From Fragilaria radians (taxonomy: Eukaryota; Bacillariophyta; Fragilariophyceae; Fragilariales; Fragilariaceae): a stretch of 64,000 bases of DNA. The notes under the pieces were generated by a model. It ran no database searches, was not told the origin of the DNA, and worked only from the letters and a program-made list of their open reading frames with translations. Below, piece by piece: positions 1 to 10,936 of this stretch; position 1 is the first letter of the stretch, and every line of letters starts with the position of its first letter. The translations under genes were made by a program, and so were the position numbers. Location: assembly GCA_900642245.1 (NCBI GenBank), contig CAAAJI010000103.1:1-64000 (forward strand), given 5' to 3'.

Positions 1-1215
1 ATCGATACCGGTCTTGTAGCAACTGGAAGTAGTCATTTTGGAACCTTTCTAGGCATCGATCCTATGGGGGATGGAGGATTTCCTGTTATGAAATTTTCTC
101 TCAATGTACCCTCTGACCACTCTTCAAAAAAGGCTACACAACCATCTTTCGAAAGTTTAGTAGGGCTTCAACCACTTGTGATCGATTTCAAAGATTTGAA
201 AGCCGGACAAGGCCCTTTCTCTGGAAAAGTAGTTCACGTTTCTCAACGTGCTGGTGCTGCTTTTATTGACCTTGGGGTAGGTCGACACCTTAATTCACAG
301 TCAAATGGGCAGAAAGGAATGATTCGGGTTTTGGGGATGCTACGCTTAGATGACTTCTCGCAACTTATTACATCAACTAATCCAGAAGATAATTCGATGA
401 ATGAAGTTCACGAAGAAGTTCCAACTGTCGAAAATGCAATCAATTTGATAGAATATAAAGAAGATGATGACATATCTCAAATAGATGACCAGGAAGAGTC
501 ACTAACTGACATTCTCAATAACATTAACATAGACGACTTCTATCAATCGTCCCAAGATGAAGATGGCGAAGAAATTGAAGAAGACATATCTCATCTTGTA
601 ACTTTTCAAGATGGGAAGTATTCTTTTCACGATCCAGATTCGGGTGAGGTTATTGAATTGAATGGTTTACTCGGTGACGACGATGGTTTCGTTTTCGATA
701 GCGATGAAGAAGTTGATATTTTATCACATTTGACTCCAGATCAGAGATTGTCTAAGATTAGCGAAATCATGAACGAAAATGAGGGCAGTCAATTACGTCA
801 GAGTTCAGTGACTCCAAAAGTTGGAGACACAGTGGAAGCATATATTTTGGCGGTGTCAAAGCAGTCACGTCGATTCATGTTGACGACCCACAAGTCTATG
901 AAAATGAAGATTTTGAAACAAGAAAAGAAAAGCAATAAAAATATAGAGCGTCTTGCTTCCAAGTTTGGTGGGGATATCAACAACATCAAAGTTCTCTCAG
1001 GTAATGAAGGCATCGGAATCGTAACAGCAATATCCAAAACAGGTGAATGGTTGTACGTGAAGCCGCAATTCAACGACCTTCCAGTTGGAATCGCAACGAT
1101 TACTAGTGAGCTTGATTTTCACTCTTTAAGTAAGGGTGACTCAGTTCAAATTCGTGTGGATGGAGTTGACGAGACAAGAGGTCAACTTTCAATGACTGTC
1201 TTAAAGAAGAATTAG
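1..1215 (+). CDS. S1-domain RNA-binding protein (5' partial)
   Basis: The frame is open from base 1 through the first ATG at 64 to the stop at 1215, so the true start probably lies upstream of the window. Counting from that ATG (383 residues), an S1-like barrel occupies about residues 42-105 (FSGKVVHVSQRAGAAFIDLG). A very acidic linker of roughly 130 residues follows. A degenerate S1-like stretch begins near residue 250 (VGDTVEAYILAVSKQSRRFML). A last S1 module runs from about 316 to the end (GIGIVTAISKTGEWLYVKP). S1 modules bind single-stranded RNA in ribosomal protein S1, PNPase and related factors. Repeated S1 modules with acidic spacers suggest an organellar translation or RNA-processing factor, but targeting cannot be judged without the N-terminus. 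It ends 9 bp from the convergent stop of the next gene. Confidence 0.75.
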   Translation: MDTGLVATGSSHFGTFLGIDPMGDGGFPVMKFSLNVPSDHSSKKATQPSFESLVGLQPLVIDFKDLKAGQGPFSGKVVHVSQRAGAAFIDLGVGRHLNSQSNGQKGMIRVLGMLRLDDFSQLITSTNPEDNSMNEVHEEVPTVENAINLIEYKEDDDISQIDDQEESLTDILNNINIDDFYQSSQDEDGEEIEEDISHLVTFQDGKYSFHDPDSGEVIELNGLLGDDDGFVFDSDEEVDILSHLTPDQRLSKISEIMNENEGSQLRQSSVTPKVGDTVEAYILAVSKQSRRFMLTTHKSMKMKILKQEKKSNKNIERLASKFGGDINNIKVLSGNEGIGIVTAISKTGEWLYVKPQFNDLPVGIATITSELDFHSLSKGDSVQIRVDGVDETRGQLSMTVLKKN

Positions 1216-1224
1216 TTCCTAATA

Positions 1225-2445
1225 TTAATCACTTATCTTCATTGTCTTCTTAGGCCACACAATTGGAATAAGTGGATGTGATCCAAAGCGCTTGCGAATA
1301 GGAACTTGATGCACCCAGTCTTTGTAGCTCCACTGATCTTCGTTGTCCCCATAAGCTCCGCCTTGAGAGATGCAAACCGTTGCATTTTCACGAATTTCGG
1401 CATTGGCATCAACGTACGTTACAGCAAGGGCAAGACGATTTTCTTCTCGATTGTTCGGGTTAGAACAATGAAGTGTCCAACCGGAATGCACCGTCACATC
1501 ACCTAACATCATTGGCATGTAGTGAATAATGCTACCATCGTATCTCGTATCCAACCTTTGATACTGCAGCCCGTCAAATTCGTTCCAAAATGGAAGCGCA
1601 ATATCATTGTGAGATTTCGGTACAAATGAAAGCGCTGTTCCGTCATACGGTATATCTTGTAGTGGTATCCAGAAAGTAATCATATTGGATGTATCGAACG
1701 GAGCCATTCGAGCGTCTGTGTGCCAAGGTGTTGGTCCATCGTTTGCTCTTTTAACAAACAAGGCGTCTTGATATAGACGGATCGATGGTACGTCCATAAG
1801 GACCGATGCTACCGATCCTAACGAATAGCATAGATCTCTAACACTATCAATATGCCTCCAAGTATTGAAATACTGTAAGAAAGGAAGATTATCCAAATTA
1901 ATATTTCTTCGACGAAGTTCATTCTTGCATGCTCGAATTGTTGGACAAGCTTTCGCCAAAATAGGATCATTGCTCGCAACTTCAACCTTTTGCCGCCAAG
2001 CTTGCAACTCCCTTTTATTTGAAAAATCTAAGAGATCTGTTCGAATACTGCAAAGTACTCTTGAGTCGATAAACGACCTTAAGACAGCACTTCCTTGTCG
2101 CGAGTAATCAAGTTGAATGTCCAAAGGTATTGAGGTAAACTTTCCATTTTGAGGTAAACTTTTTCTCTTCGACACTCCCTTGGGATAACCCTTGATTTCT
2201 CGACTTATCCTAATGGACTCGGCAGTTTGTTCTTCTTGTTCTCGACGGGATGTGAGGTCAGGCGATGATACTGGTCTAAGCCCAATTGACGACATAAGAG
2301 CATCTAGATCCTCCTTTGTCTTTTTGGCCAGGAATGAATATTCATAGGAATTTCTTCTTTGAAAGTTATGTGTTCTTATGCTTTGAAAAGCATGGATTTG
2401 CAGGAAGAAAGAAAGCGCGATAATTATTTTCATGCAGATCTGCAT
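1225..2445 (-). CDS. Phytanoyl-CoA dioxygenase (PhyH)-like Fe(II)/2-oxoglutarate oxygenase
   Basis: Single-exon ORF of 406 residues. The facial-triad motif is visible as WHTDARM (His242, Asp244), with the distal His near residue 326 in TLHCSNPNNREENRLAL. The following Arg fits the 2-oxoglutarate carboxylate ligand. This is the PhyH pattern; the substrate cannot be told, because the family includes phytanoyl-CoA, ectoine and many natural-product hydroxylases. The N-terminus (MKIIIALSFFLQIHAFQS, from the second Met at 2433) is a good signal peptide ending in an 'AF' motif, which in diatoms marks bipartite plastid import. Import into the plastid or secretion is therefore inferred. A basic, Ser-rich linker of about 70 residues precedes the catalytic domain. 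Either Met (2445 or 2433) could be the start; the second gives the cleaner signal peptide. Confidence 0.8.
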   Translation of the reverse strand: MQICMKIIIALSFFLQIHAFQSIRTHNFQRRNSYEYSFLAKKTKEDLDALMSSIGLRPVSSPDLTSRREQEEQTAESIRISREIKGYPKGVSKRKSLPQNGKFTSIPLDIQLDYSRQGSAVLRSFIDSRVLCSIRTDLLDFSNKRELQAWRQKVEVASNDPILAKACPTIRACKNELRRRNINLDNLPFLQYFNTWRHIDSVRDLCYSLGSVASVLMDVPSIRLYQDALFVKRANDGPTPWHTDARMAPFDTSNMITFWIPLQDIPYDGTALSFVPKSHNDIALPFWNEFDGLQYQRLDTRYDGSIIHYMPMMLGDVTVHSGWTLHCSNPNNREENRLALAVTYVDANAEIRENATVCISQGGAYGDNEDQWSYKDWVHQVPIRKRFGSHPLIPIVWPKKTMKISD

Positions 2446-3339
2446 TCCTGGAAGAAATTGGTTTTATTCATCGAAAACCACGAACTTTCATCGATAAGGT
2501 TAGAGAATTTTCGAGCTAAGGTTTTGGATATGGCACTAAGCTGCAATTTAGCAATCAACACGTAATTGTAATTTCAAACTACCCTGTGGCTTTCTTAATT
2601 GTAGAAAGTACAATTAAAAGTCTTCCTTCAGATAGACATTTTATGATAAAACAGTACATACAATGAGCTAAGGTTAGACTCTGATATACTAGGAACTTCT
2701 ATGCTTGTCCTATCCTAACTGACAGACTTGGAAAGTCAAACAAGATTACAAAAATATGCAATCAATTATCTGATAGAGCATCCAGGCAGAGGAAGATCCC
2801 CGTAAAATAGAGGTTTTATAAGGTTTAGGATTAACACATCAATATCCTTGAAGAACAGCCTATTTTAAGTCATTTCCCTTATTGAGTGGGTACTGATGCT
2901 GGACTTACAGTACAGAGATTGACAACAGAAATGGTAAGGTTAATAGAATGAGTACTATCAGAGGACCCAATCAGAATTTTTTAGAGATGGCATGGAAGCT
3001 CATTTTAATTGCAAAGTATTCTGACACATTTGCAATTACATTTACAAAAATGTTACGATCTATTTGATGTATGCGTGAAGAAAAAGTGAGCTATGCATCA
3101 CACATTACGGTATCCTTGAATAGAATTAATCGGGTCTGACTTTGTTAGCTATGTCACTCACATCGTTTGGACTTGACTTGCCACCAAAAAACTCAATAGA
3201 TATTTATCTTAAAATTGTGAGTGAGTAATGCAGTGCTTTATGTCACAGGAGTTGCTGTGCAACCTTGTCTCAACGTTAATTCCGATTACACATTATCCGA
3301 TTTCTATTTGAATCCCCCAACCATTCCTATATCCTCTCA
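2446..3339. other. Intergenic, nothing recognised
   Basis: About 0.9 kb of AT-rich sequence between two minus-strand genes. I see no ORF with family motifs, no tRNA-like boxes and no obvious repeat. It probably holds the promoter of the PhyH-like gene and the 3' UTR of the serine-rich gene. Confidence 0.5.
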
Positions 3340-5355
3340 TCAATCATAGGGCTTGGAGGGAAAACCAACCAACAAGTCCCCACGATCTGTAGGGAAGCCA
3401 ACTTCTGATTCTTCGTCATCGTCATCAGTTATTCTATCTTGGATCATTGAGATCTTGTTTATTCGAGTATATCGATTGGCTGACCTAAAGTACCGACGAT
3501 CGATGTTCTCGGCTTCTTCTTCGGAATCATACGAAGGAAACCCAACTTCCAACTTGCCAACATCTTCGTTTGAGTCATCCACACGAAAATCCGGACTTCG
3601 GCTTTTATTATGTGTCAATATTGATCGATTTATTTCACTTGGCTTGCTATGAAGAGAATCTTCGATTATGATGTCAATACTACTATTGACACTGTTAGAT
3701 GAGGCATCATGAACAGTGAAAACTTCATCGTTGAGACCATCGGGAGAATGAATACGGTCGCTTTTTTCCGTGGTCATTGGCGATAGATCACGTCGATTAC
3801 TATTACGAGTCGTCTGGTAATTTGATACGCTGCTTTCGCTTCTTCTACTTCCTCCTAAATAGGTAGAGTTTCCATCCCCAGCAGGATAACAAGTTGCAAG
3901 TTCAACTTCAAATACGCCGTAACCGCCAACGTCGATGCAACTTTTGCAATTTTTTCCCGGTAAAGCAATACTTGATTTCATACTCTTGACATCGCTAAAG
4001 GCACTTCGGACACTTCGCTGGCTATGACTTGAATTCTTATCTAGATCCCTTTCATAGAAATCCGGAACTGAGATATCAAAAACATCCTTGTTTCCGTTAA
4101 AAGCTAAATTTTCTTCCGCAACCTCGTTCATGGGCAAGGAGCTGGCAGATTTATTCGATTCAATGCTCTTGGAGTGTTTATCCATATTTCTAGGACTACT
4201 GGAATTCCAGTCTAATTTCTTCTCACCCACTTCACGAAAGCAAGTTAATGAGTCTTTGGCATCCCCCACTACAGCTTGATGAAAAGTGATCATTGAATCA
4301 TCGATATTCCTTATTGGAGACCAGTGAGATGGTGAGCTTCTTGAGGTTCTCAACGATGAATAGGAAGAATTTTCAATATCAGCTTGACCGACTGTACAAG
4401 AATTTTCCCCTTGTATGCCAAGTTTCTTATCAAGTACACTGTCTACAGATCTCCTGGATAGATGGTTAGTAGAAGTGCTTGATAAACTTTGATCACCTCT
4501 TTGACTATCATGGCTATGACAAGATTTATGGTCCCAGACTATACCAGAGGGTGTCGAGCGAAAAATAATCAAGCCATCATTTTTAGTCTCCAGCGTGTTT
4601 TCTCTATCAAGAAATTGACTCCTTTTATGGATCAAGCATCTTTTTGTTCTCATACTTCTGTAATCTTGGACGGCACTTTGCTGCTGTTGATGTTTTATCT
4701 TTGCATCTTGGAGTTCGTCATTCTCTTCGTCTGTTTCATCGTCAATGGTTACAAGTCTACTATTGTGATTAGTAGGTCGATATGACTGGCTGCTCCTTCT
4801 AATATTTTTTGTGTTTCTTGCAAATGCCTTACTGTACTCTTTTCCTATGCAGCTTACTGAGCATTGTCCTCCACGACCACTGCTGTCTTCGCCCTCAATA
4901 GGGAAACAACTTTTTGACTGGGATGTATTGACGATGATATCTTGACCGGATGATGAGAATGTTTTACTTGTTTCTTGAGACCACGATGAAAGAAACGAAT
5001 TATTCGCATCTGCCAGGAATGATTCTTGGGAAGGGGCGCGAGATCTCGTGAGAGCATCAGATCGCACATTTCCTCCAACAAGCCGATTTAATGATGTACC
5101 ATTAACATTTTCACCCCTTGAAGGACTGTCTATGGCCTCGATCATTTTAGCAAGGCGAACTTTTTCTTGTAACTCTTTGATCCTTAAAGCAAGTTTGATA
5201 TACGCCTTTTTCTTAACTATTCCAGACTGTGTCTTTTCCTGATTTGGTCGATCGTGGCATCTAATTGGAATAAGATTATTACAGCTGTTACATGATTGCT
5301 TTCGAAAAGTCGAATCCAAGGTGATGGCTGAGATGTAAGTTCCATCGTCGTTCAT
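3340..5355 (-). CDS. Serine-rich protein of unknown function with C-terminal VGFP repeats
   Basis: Uninterrupted 671-codon ORF, so selection for coding is likely, but I recognise no domain. Near the N-terminus a Cys pair motif (CNSCNNLIP) precedes a short basic helix with coiled-coil character (IKLALRIKELQEKVRLAKM, about residues 52-70). The bulk is Ser/Asn/Asp-rich low complexity with many SRSS and SxxS runs, suggesting a disordered phosphoprotein. The last 70 residues contain three copies of the tetrapeptide VGFP (near 602, 652 and 663), each in an acidic context (EVGFPSYDSEEE, EVGFPTDRG, LVGFPSKPYD). They may be a docking or linear motif. No signal peptide or membrane segment. The start is the first ATG of the frame. 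Confidence 0.6.
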   Translation of the reverse strand: MNDDGTYISAITLDSTFRKQSCNSCNNLIPIRCHDRPNQEKTQSGIVKKKAYIKLALRIKELQEKVRLAKMIEAIDSPSRGENVNGTSLNRLVGGNVRSDALTRSRAPSQESFLADANNSFLSSWSQETSKTFSSSGQDIIVNTSQSKSCFPIEGEDSSGRGGQCSVSCIGKEYSKAFARNTKNIRRSSQSYRPTNHNSRLVTIDDETDEENDELQDAKIKHQQQQSAVQDYRSMRTKRCLIHKRSQFLDRENTLETKNDGLIIFRSTPSGIVWDHKSCHSHDSQRGDQSLSSTSTNHLSRRSVDSVLDKKLGIQGENSCTVGQADIENSSYSSLRTSRSSPSHWSPIRNIDDSMITFHQAVVGDAKDSLTCFREVGEKKLDWNSSSPRNMDKHSKSIESNKSASSLPMNEVAEENLAFNGNKDVFDISVPDFYERDLDKNSSHSQRSVRSAFSDVKSMKSSIALPGKNCKSCIDVGGYGVFEVELATCYPAGDGNSTYLGGSRRSESSVSNYQTTRNSNRRDLSPMTTEKSDRIHSPDGLNDEVFTVHDASSNSVNSSIDIIIEDSLHSKPSEINRSILTHNKSRSPDFRVDDSNEDVGKLEVGFPSYDSEEEAENIDRRYFRSANRYTRINKISMIQDRITDDDDEESEVGFPTDRGDLLVGFPSKPYD

Positions 5356-7640
5356 TATTTTTCAAATTATTATGGGTGTTCCAAAACCACGTTGGAAATA
5401 TGCCTCAGCAAACCCAAGAATACCTAAATTTCAGATACCTGGGCCTTATGTAAACAAAGAATTACAACATTACAATGCTAAGCAGCTTGTCGATTAGGAT
5501 CAGATTTTAGAGATGACGTAGTTCACTATCCGTGATATAAACATTTTTTGTCTAACATTTGCTGACTTGTAATTGACCTTTTTGTTACGAAACTTGTTTT
5601 ATGGGTCATCCTTTTTAAATATGACCCTCTCGGAAATTTCCCGGAAACAAAAATGCCTCTGAGTTGTTTATCATGATTCCATTGTTAGGAACAAGGTTAA
5701 TCTATTTTGAGAATCTATTTTGAGAATTTTAAGTTATGGGAATACATCTCGTATGTGAGAACGATAGTAACTATAAAATTTACTAGTTTTGCGTGCACTA
5801 GATTGCTACAATAACAAAATTGAGACGGAAAAATCCGAAGTCAAATTATCAATTTCATTAATTACATATTTATAAGTCTAGCATTGATCGTCAACGCATT
5901 CTCCGCAAACTCCGAGCAGGAAAAAACCGAACCTGTTGAGAGTAGGTTCGATGAAAAAACCTGCCTTCTGATCCCAGCTCAGATAAGATTTTAATTCCAT
6001 TTTCCGTATCTCGCTTCCCTCCATTATTGATATTTGTCACACTCATTTGTTGTCCATATGCATTGCAGATTGCATCAATAGCAGAATTGGCTGCAAAATC
6101 TTGTCTCGTAATGACAGAAATCATATCCCAAAAAATCTTATGGCAGTGATCTTGAGCTTCACACAATCCCGCTCAGAAAAAGAGAAAAACTGTGCAGGTT
6201 TCCTCCCTCCAATTTCCTCAATGTACTCCTACCACAAATCAAAAAGATTTTGTGGCAAAGGAGACAGATTGGCACCTGCAGAGAAGGAGTTCATCACTAC
6301 AGGGTGAACCCGCTCTGCCCTTTGTTCCACCCTTCGCTCCACCCTCCACTCCACTCTCCCCATTGTTTGGACTCTGCAATGCCACTCCCCTTTGTGCTAC
6401 CACTCTTTGTGTTCAAACAGTTAGAGAATTTGTCGTACGCACGAATGTTATCAAGTGCTACCTTGGCTGTATCTTCAATCCCTTGCAATGAATTGACACT
6501 GATAATTCAAAAAAGCTGGCATCCCAAATTCACAAATCTAATTCCAAATTCTTTGATGTAAGGCTCTGGGTCTTGAAAACTTGAAGCAAGATTCTGAATT
6601 CCTTTTCAGTCAAAGTCCTTCTTGCCATTGAACATGCACCTTGTTTTCTTACCATTTTGTTTCCATCATCTTTATAGCTGAATTAACTTTCAAGCCCATT
6701 GTAGGATTGCCTTCATCGGTGAAGTATTCTAAGGTTTGGTATGAAAGACGGGATAGCTTTCTTGTAAAATTTGACCTTCCAAGTATTGGGTCCGCATCAA
6801 GTAGCAACGCAACTTCATCCATCGTACAACATTCATCTGATATAATTCAGCTTCTATTGTAATTATATCGTTTCCTTACCATGAAGAAATGACATAAGGG
6901 AGTCAAGAATTGATTTGTTGCAATTGAGGGTTGCTAAACTGTGCAACATCTGAAAGGAATATTAAGATGTCGTAATTTTTAGTACAAAGTGTACTACGTT
7001 TTAGTATATGGTGTCAACAACAGTTTCCGTTGTATGCGTTGTAGATTCCGTTTAAGAAATACTGAAGAAAATACAACGGAATTTTATTTGTCCCGTATGA
7101 TCTCTTCCAGTTAATTGAGAGTACCACATCACAAGATAGAGAGCATTAATCATTAAAGTTAGGATCACTTTATACTAGCACGATCAACAAAAAGCGTATC
7201 CTATTGTCAAAAGGCAAAATGAGGTGAAGAAGCAGGTTCGAGAGACCGCAAGCATAATCAACACGTACGAAACGTAAAGAAGCGAAGAAAAGAATTTTTG
7301 GAAGAATCGTATCAACCAAGAAAATATCGTTCAAGAAAAATGCATGTTTGACAATAGAAGACTACCTACTCAAGATGAGTGGAAGAAACTGAAGCGTAAG
7401 ACCTCAGCTAGGGGGCAGAAACAGAGTTGGAAGCAATACGAATCGTAACGGAGCAACCTATTATGGCCAGACAATCAAGAAAAATCTCGAGAATTCACTT
7501 AAGTCCATTTCTGACTACAACTATTATCTTGGATCAACCAAACAAGCCAGTGACTATGTAGTAGTTTCAAAATACTTATTTAACTTTATTCAAAATCTTA
7601 CATTTATGGAGAGGATATTGAGAAGGCTTTGGAATCAAAA
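5356..7640. other. Intergenic; possible decayed element remnant at 5.89-6.24 kb
   Basis: No intact gene. Between about 5891 and 6240 the minus strand keeps short open stretches in different frames: one reads CEAQDHCHKIFWDMISVITR, another EYIEEIGGRKPAQFFSFSER. They look like pieces of one frameshifted coding sequence, possibly a transposon ORF, but I cannot assign a family. The rest is AT-rich with nothing recognised. Confidence 0.3.
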
Positions 7641-7649
7641 ATGCCACTG

Positions 7650-9420
7650 GATTTTGCAACACTCATGATAAATTTACAAATTACCATCCAGTGAAGACCC
7701 ATCAGACCGAGAGAGAAAAATGAGCAATTTAAGATGCTGTATAAGGGAGAAATGGACTCCTAAGTCAAAAGAAAGGAGCTTTCCATTCCAACATTGGAAA
7801 TGCCTATGTATTAGTCTGTGGACAATGCTCAAAGGCAATGCAATCAAAATTGCAGCCAAGAACTAATTTTGAAATCAAGTTAAAAGGAAACCCAATCAAA
7901 TTATTGTGTGTTGAAACAAGAGCATTTGATGAGTTATCAAGATCAACAATATATGAGATGACAGTTATTGCAGATGCAATGTGCAACCTGGTAAACCTTA
8001 AGGAAAAAGAACAAGGAGGTCTCATCAACTGCACGGAGAGGTTCAAATCAGCAAAAGATATCCTAGAAACACAACTTTGCGGTCCAATTAGGCTATCTAA
8101 ATTTATTGAGACCATGAATGACAAAAAAGACACTGCAAACGAAAGAAAGACACGCAATTGAGCAATTACCTATTTTTTTCTGAGAAATGCTGAAAGATTC
8201 AAGTATGAAACCCTTTTCACCGGATTATCAAGTCATTATTCATTGGGACAAGACCAATACCCAATGCCTATCATTGATGTCAACAGTGTATTAAGCAATT
8301 AATGATTGATCCAACCTACATGGATAACAAGAAAAGAAAAGAGAAAAGGAGAGAATGCCAGGGACTACCACTCAATGTCAAAAGCAAGAAGATTCTCCAC
8401 AGCTATCCTTTGCACAAATGGAAGGATCAAATAACCTACAATTCAAAGAAATAAATCGTTTTTATAGTTCACACAGAGAATGGGCCTTTAAAAATCACAA
8501 AAGTACCGGAAAGTCTCTACTGTTACAAGCCAAAACACCTAACTCAACAGACAGATATGTCAATGGTCATGACAGCGGATGAAAAGAAGCGTTTTTCACT
8601 GATAGATAAGTTGAGAGAGCCCATAAAGCTTGAACGCTGTCCTGTAACAATCCTGACGTGGATTTAGCAGAGAAAATCTTTAGAAAAGACATTGCACGCT
8701 TAAAAGGGAAAACTACAAATATCAACCTACCCTAGTTGTACATGACATTGTGGAAATGCCCTCAGAACTCATGAATGTTCAGAGAAATATTGACTTATGC
8801 TTTGATACAATCTTCATTAATGGAATGCCATTCCTATCAACAACTTCTAAGAGGATTAAATACTGAACTATTGAGTGGGTATCAGAGACAACAATGGATG
8901 CTAACAAGAATGCTTTAAGAAGCATCATTTGTATTTATACCAGCACAGGATTCAAGGTTGCAACACTATCGTGTGATCATGAATATGCTCCATTAATCAA
9001 GGAGATCTCCGTTGAAAATATGGAAAAAATTTGAAAATCTGAGAAAGAATCACTTTCAAATTATCATTTTCATTTAATTGCTAGGATTAGTAATACAACA
9101 GCACAAGTAGCTTTTGATGTCTTTCGTGTGCACAATAAATTTGCTAACTATTTTAAACAAAGCTTAACTGGTCAAAAATCTGCAATAGGAGAAAGCTGCA
9201 CCATGGTAACGAATGTTGGGGAGTATGGATTCGGATTACTGTATTTTCTCTCAGCATCAGATTCTGCCTTGAGTTTATGATTGATGACAAATGCATCTGC
9301 AATGATATCTCCATACTTTTTTCCATGTTCAAATGGCATAAGAATACCCTAGAGAGTCCAGAAGTCAAATGATATTTGGGCAGCAAATATTCAATAGAGA
9401 TTCTTTGTATTCGCACAGTG
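7650..9420 (+). mobile_element. Decayed Copia-type LTR retrotransposon (gag and pol remnants)
   Basis: Plus-strand frames, broken by stops and shifts, resemble Ty1/copia polyproteins of diatoms. A gag-like stretch at about 7800-8161 contains CTERFKSAKDILETQL and the GGPI-like CGPIRL. A continuation follows to about 8600 (MTADEKKRFSLIDKLREP). A pol/integrase-region stretch runs from 8732 to about 9035 (VVHDIVEMPSELMNVQRN, FDTIFINGMPFLSTTSKR, then GFKVATLSCDHEYAP) with in-frame stops. No reverse transcriptase or RNase H motif and no clear LTR pair is seen. This is a truncated fossil copy; boundaries are approximate. Confidence 0.65.
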
Positions 9421-9743
9421 TTCAGATGTAAGTAACAACAGGAGATCTGACGTAACTACAGAGTTGTGCCCACCCTTAGGTTAAATTATATCTACTGTGC
9501 TAGTACACTTCTCGTTACTGCACAACAACCTACTGGTCGTATTTTTGGATAGGCTGAGGAGGGGCGAATGGGCAAAAATCAGATCTACTGCGTTTTATGT
9601 GGAAGATTACTTCCAAATCTTTATATCCCAGAACCTCCTCAAGCATTGGATTTGCCTTCTACGTGGGTGTCTAGTAACATTTCCTGTTGAGTCGTTGGTC
9701 ATTCTTCCAACCTGAATCTTAACTCCATGTTCGAAGTACATAA

Positions 9744-10639
9744 TTGACACAGGGGATCATGGAAAGTGAAAAGACTACGTTGTTATCAGAATTAGAAGCC
9801 AAAGCTGTTGCTGAAGCGACAGCGTCTGTTGATGAGTCATTTACGCCTTCTCCAGCTCTTCTCAATGCTTCATCGCCGCACGCACTCCTTCAACAAGTTG
9901 ATGGTCCATCTCTCAGTGGTTACGAAGCTAAGGAATCGGTTTACGTAGGTAAATCGGTTCCAGTCGCTTTGAGATCGAAGATGGAAGTTCCAATTCATGT
10001 TACGGCTCCTGGATCAATTGTTGAGTTTTCTATTGAAAGTAAAGCTTACGACATTAGTTTTAGTGTCGTTGCGGAAAGAGAAGAAGGAATGACAATTGTT
10101 AAGGTATGAAGATTGATATTTTTCCGAACACTTTTATACTTGCATCTTCCACTCAATTTTTTTTCGCTGATCGTTGCATTTAGGAATTAGATCGTGTAGA
10201 TGCTCATCTAGCTCCAATTACTGGTAAATTTCTTGTTGGAACGGTTCCTTGTCTCCTCAGGTTCACGTTCGATAATGAGTATTCTTGGCTCAGAGAGAAG
10301 CTTATTAGTTATCGTGTCACAGTAACTCCTCCCTCAGCAGAAATCCTCCTTGCTGGTCGCCGTAGAAGGGCCAAAGCCTGTTTGAAAGCTATCGAAGATG
10401 ATCTCTCATCTGCAAAACAAAGACTTGAGTCCGCGTCTCAGCAAAAAGTTTCTTTACAATCTGAAATTCAAAGCCTTGAGAAGCAACTGGCTGAGAAGAA
10501 GAAATCTTTTGATTTCGCATCTAAGGAAGATGCTTGGCTAACATCTAGGGTCGAACTTAGGATGAAACAGAAGGACTTGTTGGACGAGAGATTGCTTAAA
10601 GGTTGGGACGATGAACCAAGCGAGATAACCAAAAAGTAG
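9744..10639 (+). CDS. GOLD-domain protein with C-terminal coiled coil (2 exons)
   Basis: Exons 9744-10103 and 10184-10639, joined in phase 0 across an 80-nt GTATGA...TTTAG intron, give 271 residues. Starting at the second Met (9759) would shorten it by five. About residues 70-175 form a GOLD-like beta-sandwich: IHVTAPGSIVEFSIESKAYD, then after the junction GTVPCLLRFTFDNEYSWLRE and SYRVTVTPPS. About residues 185-245 are a strong coiled coil (LESASQQKVSLQSEIQSLEK). GOLD domains occur in p24 cargo receptors and in Sec14-GOLD lipid-binding proteins. Here there is no signal peptide or membrane segment, so a cytosolic membrane-trafficking role is inferred. It converges with the HisC gene, about 300 bp from stop to stop. 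Confidence 0.75.
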
Positions 10640-10936
10640 ATACTTAAGATCCGTCATTCAGGCATGTGCTAATTGCTCATCTCTACAGGTCAGGGATAGA
10701 TATCTTGTATTTAAGCTTTCACTAGTTTGTGATGCTTTCTCAGATTTCTAAACCATTCTTTCGGTTTAATGTGGAACATGGCACTGTTATCATCATGGAG
10801 AACACTTCATTTTAAAATAAAGATTTAGTTTATCAGTAATGCAACATTTCTCGTAAGCATTTCCATGTGTCTCGATCATTTAAAAGCTATCAATCCTAAG
10901 ATTGTTGTCATTCTTTCTTCGATATACTGAATTCCT

